The notes under the pieces are model-generated. The model was not told where the DNA came from and did not search any database. It saw only the letters and a list, made by a program, of their open reading frames with translations. Source: Xanthomonas floridensis (GTDB lineage: Bacteria > Pseudomonadota > Gammaproteobacteria > Xanthomonadales > Xanthomonadaceae). From it: 64,000 bases of DNA. Where the stretch lies: assembly GCF_001642575.1 (NCBI RefSeq), contig NZ_LXNG01000014.1:1-64000 (forward strand), read 5' to 3'. The position numbers were made by a program, and so were the translations under genes. Below, piece by piece: positions 23,255-30,968 of the stretch; within the stretch, counting starts at the first letter, position 1; each line of letters starts with the position of its first letter.

Positions 23255-23695
23255 GTGCCGCGCGGCTGGCAGGCAGGCAAGCGCAAGGGTTCAAAGCTGA
23301 TGCGCCGCGCCATCAGAACCGCCAACAGGGCAGAGCAGGCCTACCAGGATGCCGCACGCGCACTCGGCTGCGTCGTCTGCCGCTGGCGCATCGCCGCCGG
23401 CCTGCAGCGCGCCATCCTGTGCGGCCACACCCAGATTCACCACCGCAACCTCGGCGACCTGCACGGCCAGAAGCAGATCGGCCAGCACGCAGTCGTCGCG
23501 CTCGGCGCCTGGCACCACGACGGCGACCAGATGCCCGGCATGACCCGCGACCGCATGCGCGAGGTCTTCGGTCCCAGTTTCAAGCACCACGCCCGCGAGT
23601 TCCGCGCCTGGACGTTCGATGTCCTGGGCGGCCGCGGCACTGAAGCGTGGCAGGACTACCAGGACCAACTACTCAACATCACGAGGGCAGCATGA
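23255..23695 (+). CDS. Ref-like HNH nuclease
   Basis: A 146-aa protein similar to the phage P1 Ref family of RecA-dependent nucleases. It has a Cys pair (LGCVVCRW), GHTQIHHR, HAVVALGAWHHDG and FGPSFKHHAREFRAW, the metal- and DNA-binding His/Asn core. Ref cuts DNA at RecA-formed displacement loops. The GTG start at 23255 is the longest; an ATG at 23300 is also possible. It belongs to the recombination set with the RuvC-like gene downstream. Confidence 0.82.
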   Translation: MPRGWQAGKRKGSKLMRRAIRTANRAEQAYQDAARALGCVVCRWRIAAGLQRAILCGHTQIHHRNLGDLHGQKQIGQHAVVALGAWHHDGDQMPGMTRDRMREVFGPSFKHHAREFRAWTFDVLGGRGTEAWQDYQDQLLNITRAA

Positions 23696-23865
23696 ATCAG
23701 CAGCAATACGAGAACGCCCGGCTCGCCGGCTACCGCGCACGTCAGGCCAGCAAGAAGCGCGACGACTCACCGAAGTACGCCATGGGCGAAGAGGGTGCGC
23801 TGCTCCGCGAGGCGTGGCGCGAGGGCTGGGACGAAGCCGATGCAGAGCGGAGGAAGGCGGCATGA
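23692..23865 (+). CDS. Rmf-like small protein
   Basis: A 57-aa protein with the pattern of ribosome modulation factor: an N-terminal helix with GYRARQASKK, then Y-A-M-G, then LREAWREGWDEAD. Rmf causes ribosome hibernation. Similar short proteins are found in phages and may contact ribosomes or nucleic acid; this is inference. Starts at 23692, overlapping the previous stop. Confidence 0.6.
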   Translation: MNQQQYENARLAGYRARQASKKRDDSPKYAMGEEGALLREAWREGWDEADAERRKAA

Positions 23866-24083
23866 CGACTAGGCCGATCCGGTTCGAGGGCAAGGTTTTT
23901 GCCAGCGCCGCCGAGTTCTCGCGAGCCTATCCGGCTTATGCGCGCTGCCTGGACGCAATCCGCGACGGCGCCGAGACGATTGCCGAGGTGGAGCGGCGCG
24001 TCGCCGCCGGCAAGAAGAAGGCGATCGCCAGTACACGCGAGCGGGCGCAGCAGGCCTATGCGCTGAAGGCAGGTGCACGATGA
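23862..24083 (+). CDS. Small phage protein, unknown function
   Basis: A 73-aa protein: IRFEGKVFASAAEFSRAYPAY, then a helical basic C-terminus (KKKAIASTRERAQQAY). The first part resembles short beta-hairpin DNA-binding modules that often accompany phage nucleases, but there is no named family match. Overlaps both neighbours by 4 bp. Confidence 0.6.
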   Translation: MTTRPIRFEGKVFASAAEFSRAYPAYARCLDAIRDGAETIAEVERRVAAGKKKAIASTRERAQQAYALKAGAR

Positions 24084-24601
24084 CGTTGCGCGTGGTGTTC
24101 GGAATTGACCCCGGCATGTCCGGCGCCGTGGCCGCGCTGCTCGATGGTGAGGCCGGCCCGATCCTCGACATGCCGACGATGACGGTCGGCAAGAAGCAGG
24201 AAGTGGATGCGCGTGCGATTGCGGTCTTCATCCGCGAGATCCGCAGCCAGCATCCCGGCGCCGTTTTCGCCGGCTGCGTGGAGCGGGTGCGCGCGATGCC
24301 GCCGAAGGATGGCAGGCAGGCCGGCGCGCAGTCGTCGATGAACTTTGGCGAGAGCTACGCCAAGGCGAAGGCGGTGCTCGAGGTGATGGGCATCCCCTTC
24401 AGTCTGGCCGAGCCGCAGAGCTGGAAGCGCCATTTTGGGCTGATCGGTCAGGACAAGGACGCTTCGCGGCAGCTGGCGATCCGCCGGTTTCCGTCCGCCG
24501 CGTCGCAGCTGCAGCGCAAGAAGGACGACGGCCGCGCCGAGGCGCTGCTGCTGGCGCTGTGGCATGAGCAGAAGCAACAGCCGGGAGCCCTCGCTGCATG
24601 A
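24080..24601 (+). CDS. RuvC-like Holliday junction nuclease
   Basis: A 173-aa RNase H-fold nuclease of the RuvC type. Acidic residues are D10 (FGIDPG), E68 (CVERV) and D150/E154 (KKDDGRAEAL). Such phage enzymes cut branched DNA before packaging or during recombination. It sits where lambdoid phages carry rusA/rap. Confidence 0.88.
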   Translation: MTLRVVFGIDPGMSGAVAALLDGEAGPILDMPTMTVGKKQEVDARAIAVFIREIRSQHPGAVFAGCVERVRAMPPKDGRQAGAQSSMNFGESYAKAKAVLEVMGIPFSLAEPQSWKRHFGLIGQDKDASRQLAIRRFPSAASQLQRKKDDGRAEALLLALWHEQKQQPGALAA

Positions 24602-24846
24602 CGCTCAACCCGACCAACCTGAGCCGGCCGGAGGCGTATTACGAAAAACTGCTGCGGAAGCGATACGCCGCAGCAGTTCGCAAGCGCGGGCTATGCGCCT
24701 TCTGCAGCTGCCGGGATCGGACGCTGGGGATCGTCCACTGCAAGGGCAACGAGGGCCGGCAGATGGGGATGTGCCAGGACGACGGCAGGCTGCCGCAGTT
24801 CCGGCTGGATGATGAAACGTTGGAGGAATTTCGCCATGCGGCGTAA
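24598..24846 (+). CDS. Small Cys-rich protein
   Basis: An 82-aa protein with CAFCSCRD and a later H-C and C, suggesting a zinc-binding module. Basic N-terminus (KLLRKRYAAAVRKRG). No family recognised. Overlaps the RuvC-like stop and the next gene's start. Confidence 0.6.
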   Translation: MTLNPTNLSRPEAYYEKLLRKRYAAAVRKRGLCAFCSCRDRTLGIVHCKGNEGRQMGMCQDDGRLPQFRLDDETLEEFRHAA

Positions 24847-25372
24847 TGAGGATCCGCTGCTTAATGAGCTGCGCCGCTGGGGATATGCCCACGCAAACCG
24901 GTATACCCTCAGCCGCGCCGACCGCAGTCGGCATGTGTTGGAGAACGCCAAGGATTACGCGCCGAAGACCGTGGAGCAGGCGTTCTGCGAGCTGGTCGAG
25001 CGGGACGGGCGCCAGCGCCGACGCTTCATGGCAGAGCAGGCTGGACTGAAAGGGCTGGGCGAGATCCCTGCATGGGCCGTCGACCCGATCCGCGCGCGAA
25101 ACGACGCCGATCGGCCGCACGACAATCCGGAGGTCGCCATCGATATCGGTATCCCCGACGACCTTCGTTGGATCGACCGGGCGCTAGCGTCAATGAGCAG
25201 GCAGTTCCCGCTGCGTGTGATGGTGGTGCGCACCGAGTTCACCGTGGCGGCGAGCCAGGCCGTCAAGGCGCGGATGGTGGCAGAGCAGTACGGCGGCACT
25301 TTTTCGGTATGGCAGTACCGACGGGAGCTGCAGCGCGGGATAGACTTCATGGGCGGCAGGATCGCCGCGTAA
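24836..25372 (+). CDS. Q-position gene, candidate late-gene antiterminator
   Basis: A 178-aa protein from ATG 24836, preceded by GGAGG. It has NELRRWGYAHANRYTLSRADRS, WIDRALASMSRQFPLRVMVVRTEF and a helix with AEQYGGTFSVWQYRREL. The last part looks like the DNA-binding end of small phage transcription regulators. I recognise no family for certain. It is the last substantial early right gene, directly before a promoter-terminator pair and the lysis cassette, which is the place of gene Q. The antiterminator role is inferred from that. Confidence 0.55.
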   Translation: MRRNEDPLLNELRRWGYAHANRYTLSRADRSRHVLENAKDYAPKTVEQAFCELVERDGRQRRRFMAEQAGLKGLGEIPAWAVDPIRARNDADRPHDNPEVAIDIGIPDDLRWIDRALASMSRQFPLRVMVVRTEFTVAASQAVKARMVAEQYGGTFSVWQYRRELQRGIDFMGGRIAA

Positions 25373-25387
25373 TTGCGAGATAAGAAA

Positions 25388-25564
25388 ATGTCAGCCAGCA
25401 GCGAGGAAATTGCACGCGATATCGTGGTCGCGGCCATCGCGAACCGTACAACGGTTTGGAATGGACAAGAATTGGCCCAGCTATACAGTCAAGTTCTCAA
25501 GGCGGTTGGTGAAGCCGCCCGCGCTGAAAGCGACGCTCACAGAGCGCACTACGCAGTGCGTTAA
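25388..25564 (+). CDS. Small phage protein, unknown function
   Basis: A 58-aa helical protein (SASSEEIARDIVVAAIANR, ELAQLYSQVLKAVGEA). The start at ATG 25388 has no strong ribosome binding site. It may be a DNA- or polymerase-binding accessory of the Q-position gene; no evidence beyond position. Confidence 0.5.
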   Translation: MSASSEEIARDIVVAAIANRTTVWNGQELAQLYSQVLKAVGEAARAESDAHRAHYAVR

Positions 25565-25569
25565 GGGGC

Positions 25570-25597
25570 TTGACATGTTGCACACTCAAATGACCTA
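25570..25597 (+). promoter_or_regulatory. Candidate late promoter (PR' position)
   Basis: A perfect -35 TTGACA (25570-25575). The -10 is weak: at 18 bp spacing it is CCTAAT. The promoter lies directly after the Q-position genes and fires toward the lysis and head genes through a terminator 30 bp downstream, as lambda PR' does. Confidence 0.5.
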
Positions 25598-25625
25598 ATT
25601 CTGCAACTGTCAAAAGTTCCCTCTG

Positions 25626-25650
25626 AAACCCGGCCCAGCGCCGGGTTTTC
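25626..25650 (+). terminator. Rho-independent terminator (tR' position)
   Basis: A perfect 9-bp stem AAACCCGGC/GCCGGGTTT (25626-25634 and 25640-25648) with a 5-nt loop and a short T tract. RNA from the promoter above would stop after about 45 nt unless antiterminated. Confidence 0.75.
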
Positions 25651-25910
25651 GCGTTTCTGGGGTCCAAATACCGACCGCTGCCGGCGTGCCAGGTCCTCGT
25701 CGAGAAGCGAGGCGCTGCGCGCCGGGATCGCGCACGGGCCGGCGATATGACGCCGCCCACCCATCCGCCGGTGGCGGTCGGTACCTATCGGAGATCACTG
25801 CCGCGATCTGCCCAGCTGGGCGGGACCAGCGCGGCGCAGCGGACCTGCTGAAGGGACAGGACCACCGCGGCGGTGCTCACCGTTTTTCAATGCCCGCATC
25901 CCAGACCGGA

Positions 25911-26603
25911 TCAACCCTCGTGCCTAGCCGGCAGCGGGGCGGGCGCCTTTTTTTCTACCAGGGCAGCCTTGCCATCTCGTTTCGCAATCGCGTCCCGCGC
26001 ACCTTCTGGGAGTAATTCGTACATGGCTTGCAGCTGAGCTGGAGCGGCAATTCGATCTTGGACGATGAAATTAATCATCTCGAACATCGTCATAGCCATC
26101 TCAGGCGCATCGTCCAAATTGATTGTGCCCGGATGTACTGAGTTGTTTCCAACGACGCGGCAGTAATCTAGTGCCTGCTGAACAAGCACGGGGAGTCCTT
26201 CCTTAACTAGCGCTTTGATATCACTTTCGATGTGCTTGCCGGGTTGGCCTAGATCGACCATTAGCAATTGCACTGCCAGCCTAAGCAAAGCAGCAGCGCC
26301 GCGAGGGGATCGATCGAAAATCGCGACAGCTTCGTCGTAGACGGCGCGTACCGCTTCTGGAGTGCTTTCGTTGGCAGGAGGGGCAGTCGTTTCCTGAGGC
26401 ATAAGCAAGTATCCATTGGCGGTGTCTTGTTGCCACCAATAGGAGTAATCACCGCAGTGGGCGCATTTCGATGTCCAGACCCGAGTTAAATCCCCCGTAT
26501 GTATGTCGTGCGGAAGGCGAGTGAACTTTTGCAGCGCATAGACGGTGCAGCGGGCGCAGTGGAAGCTCCTTTCTCTAAACTTCGGTGGATAGTGTTTTGC
26601 CAT
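25911..26603 (-). CDS. DUF4145-type protein with zinc ribbon (counter-oriented, defence candidate)
   Basis: A 230-aa protein from ATG 26603. The N-terminal part has a zinc ribbon (HCARC and CAHCG). The middle and end match the DUF4145 pattern: RGAAALLRLAVQLL, DIKALVKEG and CRVVGNNSVHPG. DUF4145 domains are found in restriction enzymes and other defence proteins and stand alone in mobile DNA. GC is lower than in the neighbouring genes, and the gene runs against the late operon between the terminator and the endolysin. It is likely expressed independently. An exclusion function is inferred only. Confidence 0.78.
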   Translation of the reverse strand: MAKHYPPKFRERSFHCARCTVYALQKFTRLPHDIHTGDLTRVWTSKCAHCGDYSYWWQQDTANGYLLMPQETTAPPANESTPEAVRAVYDEAVAIFDRSPRGAAALLRLAVQLLMVDLGQPGKHIESDIKALVKEGLPVLVQQALDYCRVVGNNSVHPGTINLDDAPEMAMTMFEMINFIVQDRIAAPAQLQAMYELLPEGARDAIAKRDGKAALVEKKAPAPLPARHEG

Positions 26604-26770
26604 TGAAATTTCTTCTTTAGTCGAATTCTGCCAAAGATACTTTTGCCCGGGCTTATAAACAAATGCTCGTAGGTCCACTCGGCAATCGGACTCAGGCGTG
26701 GATTTTATTCAATTGTTGCGCTAGCAGGCGCGCGGCTCCGTTTTGAAGGGGCTTTTCTTTGGAGACAGCG

Positions 26771-27262
26771 ATGGCGGTCATCACGCCCGAACAAGCTGGT
26801 GGCCGCAATGTCGTGGCCTTTTTGGACATGCTCGCGTGGTCGGAGGGCACCGACAACGGTCGGCAGCCGACAAAGGACCGTGGCTATGACGTTCTGGTAG
26901 GGGGCGGCCTGTTCCAGGGCTACGCAGACCACCCACGTGTGCTGGTGCCCTTGCCCAAGCTCCGCATCTCGTCCACTGCCGCCGGCAGGTACCAGCTGCT
27001 GCGCCGCTACTACGACGCATACAGCAAGTCGCTTCGGCTGCCGGACTTCTCGCCACTGAGCCAGGACAAAATCGCGCTGCAGCAGATCCGTGAGCGCAAG
27101 GCGCTGCCGCTGATCCAGGCCGGCAATATTCGCGAGGCGATCGAGCGCGTGTCCAACATCTGGGCCAGCCTGCCGGGCGCCGGATACGGCCAGCATGAGC
27201 ACAAGCTGGACAACCTGCTGGCGGCGTACACGCGCGCCGGCGGAAAGCTGGTGCAAAGCTGA
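26771..27262 (+). CDS. Endolysin, lambda R-type lytic transglycosylase
   Basis: A 163-aa muramidase from ATG 26771 with GGAGA 6 bases upstream. It matches the lambda R family: FLDMLAWSEGTDNG (catalytic Glu25), GYDVLVGGGLF, DHPRVLV, STAAGRYQLL, DFSPLSQD and SNIWASLPGAGYGQ. It cleaves the glycan strands of peptidoglycan. No signal peptide, so a holin is needed for release. First gene of the lysis cassette. Confidence 0.93.
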   Translation: MAVITPEQAGGRNVVAFLDMLAWSEGTDNGRQPTKDRGYDVLVGGGLFQGYADHPRVLVPLPKLRISSTAAGRYQLLRRYYDAYSKSLRLPDFSPLSQDKIALQQIRERKALPLIQAGNIREAIERVSNIWASLPGAGYGQHEHKLDNLLAAYTRAGGKLVQS

Positions 27263-27582
27263 TGCCGTCCAAAGCGAAGCCGGTCGTTCCGGCAATAAAT
27301 CAGCTGCAGGGCGTGCTGTCGGTGCTGGACAACCGCACCAAGCGGCCCACCGCCGAGCTGCTGGGCACGATTCGAGAGATGGTCGGCGACGCCATTGCGG
27401 TGCTTCAGGAGCCGGATCCGCTGCGCAAGCGCATCGGCTTCGTTCTGCTGGCCGTGCAGCAGTCGACGCACGTGAGCGTGCGGGACATCAATGGCAAGCG
27501 CATCACGCGCGTGACCGTAGTCGATCAGCCCCTCTATCACTGGGCGCTCGAGGAGATCCATAGCCTGGCTGGTGTGCGATGA
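27262..27582 (+). CDS. Lysis-cassette protein, unknown function
   Basis: A 106-aa helical soluble protein (NQLQGVLSVLDNRTKRPT, IGFVLLAVQQSTHVSV). The start overlaps the endolysin stop by one base and its own end overlaps the holin candidate. No family recognised. No membrane segment long enough for a holin. Confidence 0.6.
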   Translation: MPSKAKPVVPAINQLQGVLSVLDNRTKRPTAELLGTIREMVGDAIAVLQEPDPLRKRIGFVLLAVQQSTHVSVRDINGKRITRVTVVDQPLYHWALEEIHSLAGVR

Positions 27583-27794
27583 CCTTCGCCACCCGAAACG
27601 CAGGCGCGGGCCGGATCGGTATCGCGATCCTGATCCTGTTCCTCTACGGAATGGCAATGGCGGCCCTGGTTGGCATCTCCATCCCGCAGTCCAACCGGGA
27701 CGCCTTCGCGCTGCTGCTGGGCGGTCTCAATACCGCGCTCGGCGGAGTCGTCGGCTACTTCTTCAACATTTCCCGCCGTCAGGCCGGCGGTTGA
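27579..27794 (+). CDS. Putative holin
   Basis: A 71-aa protein with two membrane segments (IGIAILILFLYGMAMAALVGI and FALLLGGLNTALGGVVGYFF) separated by a short polar turn and ending in a basic tail. This is the layout of class II holins, which open the inner membrane for the endolysin. Called from topology and position between endolysin and spanins. Confidence 0.7.
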   Translation: MTFATRNAGAGRIGIAILILFLYGMAMAALVGISIPQSNRDAFALLLGGLNTALGGVVGYFFNISRRQAGG

Positions 27795-27797
27795 TAC

Positions 27798-27929
27798 ATG
27801 GCCGACCACTGGGACCGCGGCTTGCCGCCTCAACGCGATCCACCCGGTTGGCTGATCGCCACCTTGTGCGGCCTGCTGCTGGCCGCGCTGGCCTTGATCT
27901 GGATCACCTACACCAACACGAGGATTTGA
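27798..27929 (+). CDS. 43-aa single-pass membrane protein in the lysis cassette
   Basis: A short ORF (MADHWDRGLPPQRDPPG, then a hydrophobic helix LIATLCGLLLAALALIWI). It follows the holin candidate by 3 bp and is followed by the next ATG 2 bp after its stop. Tight spacing supports it as a gene. It could be a second holin or antiholin. Confidence 0.55.
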   Translation: MADHWDRGLPPQRDPPGWLIATLCGLLLAALALIWITYTNTRI

Positions 27930-27931
27930 AC

Positions 27932-28150
27932 ATGCGCATTCGGGTGAATGGCTCAACTTCGCACTGGCGCGACGGAGTGCCAGTGCAGCACGGCCCGCAG
28001 ACCTGGCCTTGGTGGCGGTTGCTGAGCTTGTCGCTTCTCCGCCTTGAGGTGCACCGGCCCACCACGGGTTATCGCCTTTGGGTCTACACCCGCTGGGGCG
28101 CGTTGTACGGCGATGTCGTCTTTGATCGGCGCAAGCAGGCAGCAGCGTGA
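27932..28150 (+). CDS. Small lysis-cassette protein, unknown function
   Basis: A 72-aa protein rich in Trp and Arg (PQTWPWWRLLSLSLLRLEVH). It has no clear membrane helix. The stop overlaps the GTG start of the spanin. Found in a compact late operon; no family recognised. Confidence 0.55.
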   Translation: MRIRVNGSTSHWRDGVPVQHGPQTWPWWRLLSLSLLRLEVHRPTTGYRLWVYTRWGALYGDVVFDRRKQAAA

Positions 28151-28638
28151 ACCGCACAGCGATCGCCATCATCGCCGCGCTCGTGTGGTCGGCCGCCATG
28201 GTCGGCGCCGGCTGGGCCTGGCGCGGTGATAAGGCCGAGGCGGCCACCAGCGAGCAGAAGGCGGGCGCAGCGCTGGGCGCCCTAGCCGGTGAGCAGGCCG
28301 CCCGGGCCACTGAACACCAACAGGCCGGAGCAGTGCAGCAAGCCAGTGACCAAGCCACTACCCGAGAGGATAAGATCGATGCTGACTACGACGCGCGCAT
28401 TGCGGCTGCTGTTGCTGGCCGTGACTCCGAGCTTGGCCGGGTTCGGCGGATGTGGGCAGGTTGTGAAACCGACCGTCTGTCCGGCAGTGCCGCCGCTGCC
28501 GCAGAAGCTGCTGAACAAGACCGACTACGCGGGGCAAGTGCGGCGCGAGTTGTACGAGCCTGCGAGCTCGCGCAATCCGAGCGCGACGAAGCCATTGATC
28601 GATACGGAGCCGTCCAATCCTCACCCGCTGTGAAGTGA
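28147..28638 (+). CDS. Rz-like inner-membrane spanin
   Basis: A 163-aa protein from a GTG start. One N-terminal membrane helix (IAIIAALVWSAAMVGAGWAW) and a long periplasmic helical domain (Ala/Glu/Arg-rich, 25-150) match Rz. With the lipoprotein Rz1 it disrupts the outer membrane in the last lysis step. The Rz1 gene lies inside this one in another frame. Confidence 0.85.
   Translation: MNRTAIAIIAALVWSAAMVGAGWAWRGDKAEAATSEQKAGAALGALAGEQAARATEHQQAGAVQQASDQATTREDKIDADYDARIAAAVAGRDSELGRVRRMWAGCETDRLSGSAAAAAEAAEQDRLRGASAARVVRACELAQSERDEAIDRYGAVQSSPAVK
28379..28633 (+). CDS. Rz1-like outer-membrane spanin lipoprotein (nested in Rz)
   Basis: An 84-aa protein wholly inside the Rz gene, in another frame. 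It has a signal sequence with a lipobox-like site (LLLLAVTPSLAGFGGC) and then a short Pro-containing mature part (VCPAVPPLP). Nested Rz/Rz1 is the classical lambda layout. GAGAGG precedes the ATG. Confidence 0.8.
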   Translation: MLTTTRALRLLLLAVTPSLAGFGGCGQVVKPTVCPAVPPLPQKLLNKTDYAGQVRRELYEPASSRNPSATKPLIDTEPSNPHPL

Positions 28639-28654
28639 TTGCAGCTGCAGGTGA

Positions 28655-28924
28655 TCAGTGGCCGGCGCGCTTCAACTCATCGCGTAGGAACGGGACTGTT
28701 CCCTTGTTGGGGTCCACAGCCTTCTGGCAGGCCATGAAATTGGCGTTTGCCAGCTCTATGGTTTCCATTGAGGAATAGTCCGCGGTGTAGATGTCTTCTA
28801 TGCAATTGACCTGCTGCTTTGCATGTTTGCCTGTCTGCCACAGGTATCCAAGGTAAGAGGTTGGCACGCTAAACAGCAGGCCAAATGCTATGAACCAAGC
28901 ACGGTATTTCAGAGGTATATCCAT
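28655..28924 (-). CDS. Counter-oriented membrane protein (moron candidate)
   Basis: An 89-aa protein with one N-terminal membrane helix (WFIAFGLLFSVPTSYLGYLW) and a soluble C-terminus with two Cys residues (NCIEDIY, FMACQKA), which probably lies in the periplasm. It lies between the spanins and terminase, against the late operon, with lower GC than its neighbours. Function unknown. Confidence 0.65.
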   Translation of the reverse strand: MDIPLKYRAWFIAFGLLFSVPTSYLGYLWQTGKHAKQQVNCIEDIYTADYSSMETIELANANFMACQKAVDPNKGTVPFLRDELKRAGH

Positions 28925-28966
28925 GGCCGGTTATCGGCATGGCTCACCATTTCTTGAAGTGTTCTC

Positions 28967-29485
28967 ATGAGCTCACCACGTACTTCAAGTGGGCGCGAGT
29001 CCGCTGGCTTTCGCTCGACGCGCGCGAAAAACGCTTTGTCACCCAGACAGCAGCGGTTCGTTGCTGAGTATCTGAAAGATCAGAACGCTGCGCAGGCGGC
29101 AATCCGCACTGGCTACAGCGAGAAGACAGCCAAGCAGCAGGGCTCGCGCCTATTGACTGTCCCCGCCATTGCCGCAGCCGTCCGGGCGGGGCAGAAGCGC
29201 GTGGCCGCCAAGGCCGAGGTGACCGTCGACAGCCTGATGGCTGAGCTCGAGCAGGCGCGCCGCATGGCGCTGAAGGAGAAGCAGCCGAGCGCCGCAGTCA
29301 CCGCGACCATGGGCAAGGGCAAGCTCGCCGGGCTGTTGGTCGAGAAGCGGCACCACACCGGGGCGATCGGCACCTACGACCTGAGCAAGATCACTGACGA
29401 TGAACTCGACCGCCTTGAAAAGATCCTCGGTCCGCTTGCCGACGCTGGCGGAGATCCGAGCGGAGAAGGCGAGGCGAGCAGCTGA
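28967..29485 (+). CDS. Terminase small subunit
   Basis: A 172-aa protein of the Terminase_2 type: LSPRQQRFVAEYLKDQNAAQAAIRTGYSEKTAKQQGSRLL is the DNA-binding helix-turn-helix, and the C-terminus is helical. It recognises the packaging site, which in lambdoid phages usually lies just upstream, so a cos or pac site is expected near 28.6-29.0 kb. Its end overlaps the large subunit by 86 bp. Confidence 0.88.
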   Translation: MSSPRTSSGRESAGFRSTRAKNALSPRQQRFVAEYLKDQNAAQAAIRTGYSEKTAKQQGSRLLTVPAIAAAVRAGQKRVAAKAEVTVDSLMAELEQARRMALKEKQPSAAVTATMGKGKLAGLLVEKRHHTGAIGTYDLSKITDDELDRLEKILGPLADAGGDPSGEGEASS

Positions 29486-30968
29486 CCGCGAGCGTCAGCG
29501 TATTGCCGAGGACGTCGAAGGCATTAGGGCGCGCTCGCAGTCGCTTGAGGGCTTCATTCGCGAGCACTGGCGAGTGCTGGAGCCGACCAGGCCGCTCAAG
29601 ATCGGTTGGGCGCTGCGGGCGATGTGCCAGCACCTCGAGGCAGTTACCGAAGGGCGCATCCAGTTCCTGCTGATCACCGTGCCGCCGGGCATGATGAAGT
29701 CGCTGGTGCTGGTGTTCTGGACGGCGTGGGAGTGGGGGCCGTGCGGTCGCCCTGACCTGCAGACGCTGGCCACCTCCTACAGCCAGCCGAACGTCCTGCG
29801 CGACAACCTCAAGCTGCGGCGCCTCATCGACAGCGCTCAGTACCAGGCCGCCTGGCCGATGAAGCTGCGCGGCGACCAGAACGCCAAGGGCAAGTTCGAG
29901 AACACCGGCAACGGCTTCAGCGAGGCTCGCCCCTTCAGCTCGATGACCGGCGGCCGCGGCGACCGGGTCAAGGTCGACGATCCGCACTCGACTGAAACCG
30001 CTGAGAGCGACGCCGAGCGCAAGACCGCAGTCCGCATTTTCCGCGAGGGCATCACCGACCGCCTCAACGACATCACGTCGTCGGCCATGGTCATCATCAT
30101 GCAGCGCCTGCACCAGCGGGACATTGCCGCGGTGGCGATGGAGCTGGATCTGGGATTCGTCCACCTCAACCTCCCGATGGAGTTCGAGGAGGAGCGCACA
30201 GACAAGGATGGGAAGAAGACGGGCGGGCCGTGCCGCACCTACATCGACGGCGAGCTGTTCTTCGAGGATCCGCGCACGCAGGAGGGCGAGCTGCTGTTTC
30301 CGGAGCGCTTCCCGCGCGCCGAGGTCGATCGACTGAAGCGCGCGAAAGGCAGCTACGCCTACGCCGGCCAGTATCAGCAGCGGCCGACGCCGCGCGATGG
30401 CGGCACGTTCAAGCGGGAATGGTTCGAGGTTGTAGAAGCAGCGCCGGCTATCTCGGCGGCGCGCAAGGTTCGGCGCTGGGACTTTGCGGCGACCGATCCG
30501 AAGGAGAAGACCAGCAGCGACCCGGACTACACGGTCGGCCTGCTGCTGGGGGAGGTCGCCGGCATCTACTACGTGCTCGATGTCGTCCGTGACCAGGTGT
30601 CGCCCGCCGGCGTGGAGCGGATGCTGACGAACACAGCCCGGCAGGACGGTAGGACGATCAAGGTGCGCATCCCGCAGGATCCCGGAGCCGCCGGCAAGTC
30701 CAATGCCGCGCACCAGATCAAGCTGCTGGCCGGCTGGGACGTCAAGGCAGCGCTCGAATCCGGATCGAAGGAGGTCCGCGCAACGCCGGTGGAAGCACAG
30801 GCCGAGGCCGGAAACATCAAGCTGGTGAATGGCCCGTGGGTGGCCGCCTTCCTCGAAGAGATCGCCGAGTTCCCCAACGCCAAACACGACGACCAGGTGG
30901 ACGCGCTCTCCGGCGCATTTGCTGAGCTGGTCACCGGCAGCACCTACAACCTTGGAAACGCACTCTGA
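29400..30968 (+). CDS. Terminase large subunit
   Basis: A 522-aa ATPase-nuclease. ATPase part: TVPPGMMKSLV as Walker A, and a GGRGDRVKVDDPHS stretch near Walker B. Nuclease part: RRWDFAATDP for the first acidic residue and KHDDQVDALSGAF for the last. It pumps phage DNA into the prohead and makes the end cut. Starts inside the small-subunit gene at 29400. Confidence 0.93.
   Translation: MNSTALKRSSVRLPTLAEIRAEKARRAADRERQRIAEDVEGIRARSQSLEGFIREHWRVLEPTRPLKIGWALRAMCQHLEAVTEGRIQFLLITVPPGMMKSLVLVFWTAWEWGPCGRPDLQTLATSYSQPNVLRDNLKLRRLIDSAQYQAAWPMKLRGDQNAKGKFENTGNGFSEARPFSSMTGGRGDRVKVDDPHSTETAESDAERKTAVRIFREGITDRLNDITSSAMVIIMQRLHQRDIAAVAMELDLGFVHLNLPMEFEEERTDKDGKKTGGPCRTYIDGELFFEDPRTQEGELLFPERFPRAEVDRLKRAKGSYAYAGQYQQRPTPRDGGTFKREWFEVVEAAPAISAARKVRRWDFAATDPKEKTSSDPDYTVGLLLGEVAGIYYVLDVVRDQVSPAGVERMLTNTARQDGRTIKVRIPQDPGAAGKSNAAHQIKLLAGWDVKAALESGSKEVRATPVEAQAEAGNIKLVNGPWVAAFLEEIAEFPNAKHDDQVDALSGAFAELVTGSTYNLGNAL

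Larger units (their letters stand above)
25565..25910. other. Intergenic region with late-promoter elements
   Basis: The first 85 bp hold a promoter-like and a terminator-like sequence (listed separately). The remaining ~260 bp up to the stop of the DUF4145 gene are GC-rich, with short inverted repeats such as CCGCCGGTGGCGG-like runs, and hold no gene I can support. It could be an RNA leader or pause region for antitermination. Confidence 0.5.
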
